From NCBI RefSeq assembly GCF_023703375.1, contig NZ_JAMQGO010000008.1, forward strand, positions 1 through 64,000: a DNA stretch of 64,000 bases, given 5' to 3'. Below, piece after piece: positions 61,061 to 64,000 of the stretch. This stretch comes from Lutimaribacter degradans. GTDB lineage: Bacteria > Pseudomonadota > Alphaproteobacteria > Rhodobacterales > Rhodobacteraceae. The notes beneath the pieces are model-generated. The model ran no database searches, was not told the origin of the DNA, and was given only the letters and a program-made list of their open reading frames with translations. Positions within the stretch are counted from its first letter, which is position 1. Every line of letters begins with the position of its first letter. A program made the position numbers and the translations under genes.

Positions 61061-62359
61061 TCACAGCCAGTGCAGCAGCGCCAGCGCGATACCCGGGAAT
61101 GCCAGCAAAAGCGCCAGCGCGACCAGGTCGGCGATGACGAAGGGGATCACCCCCCGAAAGATATTGCCCAGCGCGATGCCGGGCATCACCGAGCGCACGG
61201 TGAACACGTTCAGCCCGATGGGTGGCGTGATCAGCCCAAGCTCGATCACGATGATCATCACGATTCCGAACCAGATCAGATCGACGCCGGCATCATGCAA
61301 AACCGGCAAGAATATAGGCGTGATCAGCAGCAAGATACCTATCGTTTCGAACACCATGCCCAGAACGAGGCAGATTGCGCAGACCAGGACCACGATCGTC
61401 AGCGGCCCTATCGCGAAGGCGTCGACGAGATCGAGCAGATCATTGGGAAGCCCCGACAGGCTGATGAAATTCGCGAATACCAGCGCCCCGAAGATCACGG
61501 CAAACAGGGCGGCGCTGGTATGCACCGCCTCGATCAGCATGGAAAACAGGGCCTTGAGGGTTTGGATGTGCCCGCGCGCAAAGGCAAATACCCCGGCTGC
61601 GAAGGCGCCGATACCGGCCGCCTCGGTCGGGGTGAAAACGCCGAGCAGAATGCCGCCCAGCACAACCGCGAAAAGCACCAGAACGGGCCAGACCCGCAAG
61701 AACGCGGTACGGCGTTCGGGGCCGGGCAGTCGTCGCCCGGCGGGGCCTTTTGCGGGCCACAGGCGCACGGTGACTGCCACCGTCGCCATGAAAAGCGCCA
61801 CCAGCAACAGTCCGGGCACCATCCCGGCGGCAAACAGTTTTCCGATGTCCTGCGCGGCGATCAGGCCGTAGACCACGAGCGGCACCGAGGGCGGGATCAT
61901 GATGCCCAGCGTACCGCCCGCCGCCACCACGCCCGATGACAGCCTGTCGTCATAGCCATAGGCGCGCATCTGCGGCATGGCGATCTTGGTCATGGTCGCG
62001 GCGGTGGCCAGCGACGACCCCGAGACCGCCGAAAAGGCCGCCGATGCCAGAACCGACGCTTGCGCCAACCCGCCGCGCCGATGCCCGACAAGCCCATGTG
62101 CGGCGCGAAACAGATCTTCGGATATGTGGGCGCGATGGATGAAGACACCCATGAGCACAAAGAGCGGTATCACTGAAAGCCAATAACTGCCGGCGGTATC
62201 CATCACCTGTTGGCCCATCATGGTCAGCGCACCATTCCAGTTCCAACCGCGCAACCAGGCAAAGCCGACCAGCCCGACGCCCAGCGTCACGAATGCAAGC
62301 GGCAGGCCCAGAAGGCACAGCCCGATCACCGCGGAAAAGCCGATCAGGGCCGGGGTCAT
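61061..62359 (-). CDS. TRAP transporter large permease (DctM family), third system
   Basis: A 432-aa membrane protein with about twelve helices. ASAAFSAVSGSSLATAATMTKIAMPQM, GVVAAGGTLGIMIPPSVPLVVYGLI, FTPTEAAGIGAFAAG and LITPPIGLNVFTVRS are diagnostic. Its stop directly abuts that of the carnitine dehydrogenase on the other strand. The small permease overlaps its start by 4 bp. The substrate is unknown; proximity to carnitine genes is not proof. Confidence 0.92.
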   Translation of the reverse strand: MTPALIGFSAVIGLCLLGLPLAFVTLGVGLVGFAWLRGWNWNGALTMMGQQVMDTAGSYWLSVIPLFVLMGVFIHRAHISEDLFRAAHGLVGHRRGGLAQASVLASAAFSAVSGSSLATAATMTKIAMPQMRAYGYDDRLSSGVVAAGGTLGIMIPPSVPLVVYGLIAAQDIGKLFAAGMVPGLLLVALFMATVAVTVRLWPAKGPAGRRLPGPERRTAFLRVWPVLVLFAVVLGGILLGVFTPTEAAGIGAFAAGVFAFARGHIQTLKALFSMLIEAVHTSAALFAVIFGALVFANFISLSGLPNDLLDLVDAFAIGPLTIVVLVCAICLVLGMVFETIGILLLITPIFLPVLHDAGVDLIWFGIVMIIVIELGLITPPIGLNVFTVRSVMPGIALGNIFRGVIPFVIADLVALALLLAFPGIALALLHWL

Positions 62360-62871
62360 GAGGGGCCCTTGTCTGGCCCGAACCGGCCCTTGCGGCGCAA
62401 TCGGCCGCGCCGGTGCCAGAGATCAGCGACGAATCCCAGAAGGCCGAGCGTCGAGATCAGCGCGCCCATACCGGAAAAGGCCCAGGTCGGAATGCCCAGC
62501 ACGGCCGAGCGGCGACCGCTTTCCAGGCCCCCCAGCGCAAGCCGCCACAACACCCAGACCATCAGCGCATAGAACCCGAGAGTGAAGATGTGGCGGCCCC
62601 AGCGCGACACCAAGGGCAGGCGGCGCTCCAGCAGGTTTTCGAAAAGCCCGACGGTGATATGCGCATCATCGCGCGTGACAAAGGCGATGCCGCCGAAGAC
62701 CACGATAATCATCAACCATTGGATCATCTCGGATGCGCCGAAGACCGAGGCGTTGAACCCATGACGCCCGACGACATCCACCACTGTCAGCAAGACCATC
62801 ACCAGCATGGCGGCTCCGGTCAGGGCGACCATAAGCAACCTGATGGCTTGCCTGATCCGGTACAGTGCCAT
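62356..62871 (-). CDS. TRAP transporter small permease (DctQ family), third system
   Basis: A 171-aa protein with four helices and the DctQ core LLTVVDVVGRHGFNASVFGASEMIQWLMI. It overlaps both the receptor gene (ATGA) and the large permease. Confidence 0.89.
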   Translation of the reverse strand: MALYRIRQAIRLLMVALTGAAMLVMVLLTVVDVVGRHGFNASVFGASEMIQWLMIIVVFGGIAFVTRDDAHITVGLFENLLERRLPLVSRWGRHIFTLGFYALMVWVLWRLALGGLESGRRSAVLGIPTWAFSGMGALISTLGLLGFVADLWHRRGRLRRKGRFGPDKGPS

Positions 62872-63905
62872 CAGTCGCCGTTGGTTGGGCGGGCCGCATC
62901 AACGGCTGCGGCGTAATCGGCCAGAACTTGCGCACCGTCGACTCCCTCGTCGCCCATCCTTGCAATCCACGCCTCGACCTGGGCGCGGCCCAGCGTCCTG
63001 AGTTCGTCCAGCATCGCCGGATCGCCCGCGACAAAGGCCACGCCCGCGGCCTTGAGCTCTTCATGTGCCTGGTGAAAGACCCGATCCTGGAACGCCCCCA
63101 TCCAGCGCGCGAAATCGCCGCCCAGCGCGGCGAGGATGGCGGCGCGATCCGGTTCGGAGATGCGCGCCCATTTGTCCTTGCTGACGAAGAAGGAAAAGCT
63201 GGCCTGGAAAATCTTTTCGGGAAACAGCGTGACCGAGCGGGTGTAGTCGGTCAGCTTGAACTGGGCGATCTCGCTTTGCGGCACACCCACGTGACCGTCG
63301 ACCACGCCCCGTGAGACGATTTCCAGCATCTGCACGGCAGGGCCGGAAACCACCGAGGCACCGGTTGCGGCGATCGTGTTCGCCGTTGCGCCGGGCACGG
63401 CCCAGATCTTGCGGCGCGCGATATCCTGCACCGAGTCGATGGGCGCGTCGGTGACCGAATAGAAATCGCCGCCGTTATAGGCGAAGACGCTCAACAGGAC
63501 CGCGTCGCCAAAGCCAGGGCCGAAATGGGCCTGGTAGGTTTCCCAGATCGCAACGCTGCTTTGCTCGGCGCCGGCCTGCCCGACAAAAGGCAGAAGGGCG
63601 AACTGAATCGCGGGCACCTGTTCGCCCAGGAAACCGTTGAACTGAACGGCGCCATCCACGACCCCGTTGCGCACGGCCTCGTACTGGTTGGGTGGCGCGG
63701 CCAGCGAACTGGGCGGCACGCGCAACGCAACACGGCCTTCGGTTGCGGCGTCGATCCTGCGGCCCATCTCGGGCAGGAATTCGGAGCAGACATGGTGCCG
63801 GGGCGGAAAGAAACAGTTGAAAAGAATGGTTTCGGTCGCCTGAACCGGGGTTGAAAGGCTGGCTGCGACCAGCGTGCCGGTGGCGAATGCTGCGAGTTTC
63901 ATCAT
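62871..63905 (-). CDS. TRAP transporter solute-binding protein (DctP family), third system
   Basis: A 344-aa periplasmic receptor with a signal peptide (about 1-23, ending VQA before TETIL). Family motifs are GVVDGAVQFNGF, SVQDIARRKIWAVPGATANT, where the ligand-binding Arg would be expected but is partly altered, and EIVSRGVVDGHVGVP. It is first in the operon. The 95 bp upstream up to the window end show no clear promoter. A cognate substrate cannot be deduced. Confidence 0.86.
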   Translation of the reverse strand: MMKLAAFATGTLVAASLSTPVQATETILFNCFFPPRHHVCSEFLPEMGRRIDAATEGRVALRVPPSSLAAPPNQYEAVRNGVVDGAVQFNGFLGEQVPAIQFALLPFVGQAGAEQSSVAIWETYQAHFGPGFGDAVLLSVFAYNGGDFYSVTDAPIDSVQDIARRKIWAVPGATANTIAATGASVVSGPAVQMLEIVSRGVVDGHVGVPQSEIAQFKLTDYTRSVTLFPEKIFQASFSFFVSKDKWARISEPDRAAILAALGGDFARWMGAFQDRVFHQAHEELKAAGVAFVAGDPAMLDELRTLGRAQVEAWIARMGDEGVDGAQVLADYAAAVDAARPTNGD

Positions 63906-64000
63906 GAGGTTCAGCGCCTATTCATTCTTGCCTTGCCGTGCCCCGAAAAATTTTGCTGGCGGGCTGAGTCATCGCCCGGACCCGGGGCTGCAATTCCGTT

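Overview
The window is 64 kb of GC-rich, densely packed chromosome. Gene content and gene order point to an alphaproteobacterium of the Rhodobacterales (Roseobacter/Rhodobacter group). The main grounds are an RpoE-ChrR pair facing the five-gene lipid/redox operon seen next to it in Rhodobacter, three complete TRAP transporters, protocatechuate catabolism, several betaine/N-methylamine and carnitine enzymes, and a DUF3775 protein. I see no phage, insertion sequence, CRISPR array, rRNA or replication origin. One tRNA, tRNA-Gly(TCC), is present.

Layout. 0.2-4.7 kb: Zn alcohol dehydrogenase, MFS exporter and an FMN/FAD demethylase-type oxidoreductase, all on the minus strand. 4.8-11.2 kb: a 4-hydroxybenzoate/protocatechuate operon read as pobA-pcaD-pcaC-pcaH-pcaG-(PNPOx-like)-(alpha/beta hydrolase)-pcaB. 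11.35-14.6 kb: SRAP/HMCES-type DNA-crosslink protein, a small secreted protein, a ThDP enzyme, tRNA-Gly and a 43-aa membrane peptide. 14.7-19.3 kb: TRAP transporter with a cyclase-family and a fumarylacetoacetase-family hydrolase, preceded by a leader with two mutually exclusive hairpins. 19.4-22.0 kb: nitrate/sulfonate/taurine-type ABC importer. 22.4-28.4 kb: ABC exporter, M20 amidohydrolase, histidine phosphatase and two saccharopine dehydrogenase-type enzymes of lysine breakdown. 28.5-29.2 kb: two tandem secreted 100-aa paralogues. 29.9-36.0 kb: singlet-oxygen-type stress locus (SDR, DUF3833, MFS, DUF1365, FAD oxidoreductase, rpoE, chrR). 36.0-42 kb: OmpA-type envelope protein, ubiA, rsmE, gshA. 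42-51.9 kb: dimethylglycine dehydrogenase-like enzyme, AhpD-like protein, DUF938 methyltransferase, GH25 lipoprotein, FAD amino-acid oxidase, YbjN, proC, csaA, 2-hydroxyacid dehydrogenase and a KAS III-like enzyme. 52-57.5 kb: an overlapping operon of DUF1445, TRAP transporter and 5-oxoprolinase subunits B and C, with a LysR regulator upstream. 58.7-61 kb: carnitine-to-betaine genes (BKACE plus a carnitine dehydrogenase-thioesterase fusion). 61-63.9 kb: a third TRAP transporter.

How the genes work together. The region is mostly metabolic: uptake systems are coupled to short catabolic modules that feed 3-oxoadipate, glycine betaine/dimethylglycine, glutamate and lysine pools. Many genes within a module overlap by four bases (ATGA), so the modules are probably translationally coupled. 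The most interesting unit is the DUF1445-TRAP-PxpBC operon. It looks like a dedicated import-and-conversion system for 5-oxoproline, D-glutamate or a related lactam, with a perfect LysR-type palindrome before its first gene and no pxpA in the window. The conditional hairpins ahead of the 14.7 kb TRAP operon are the most interesting non-coding signal. All functions here are inferred from sequence motifs and recalled family knowledge; no database search was run.
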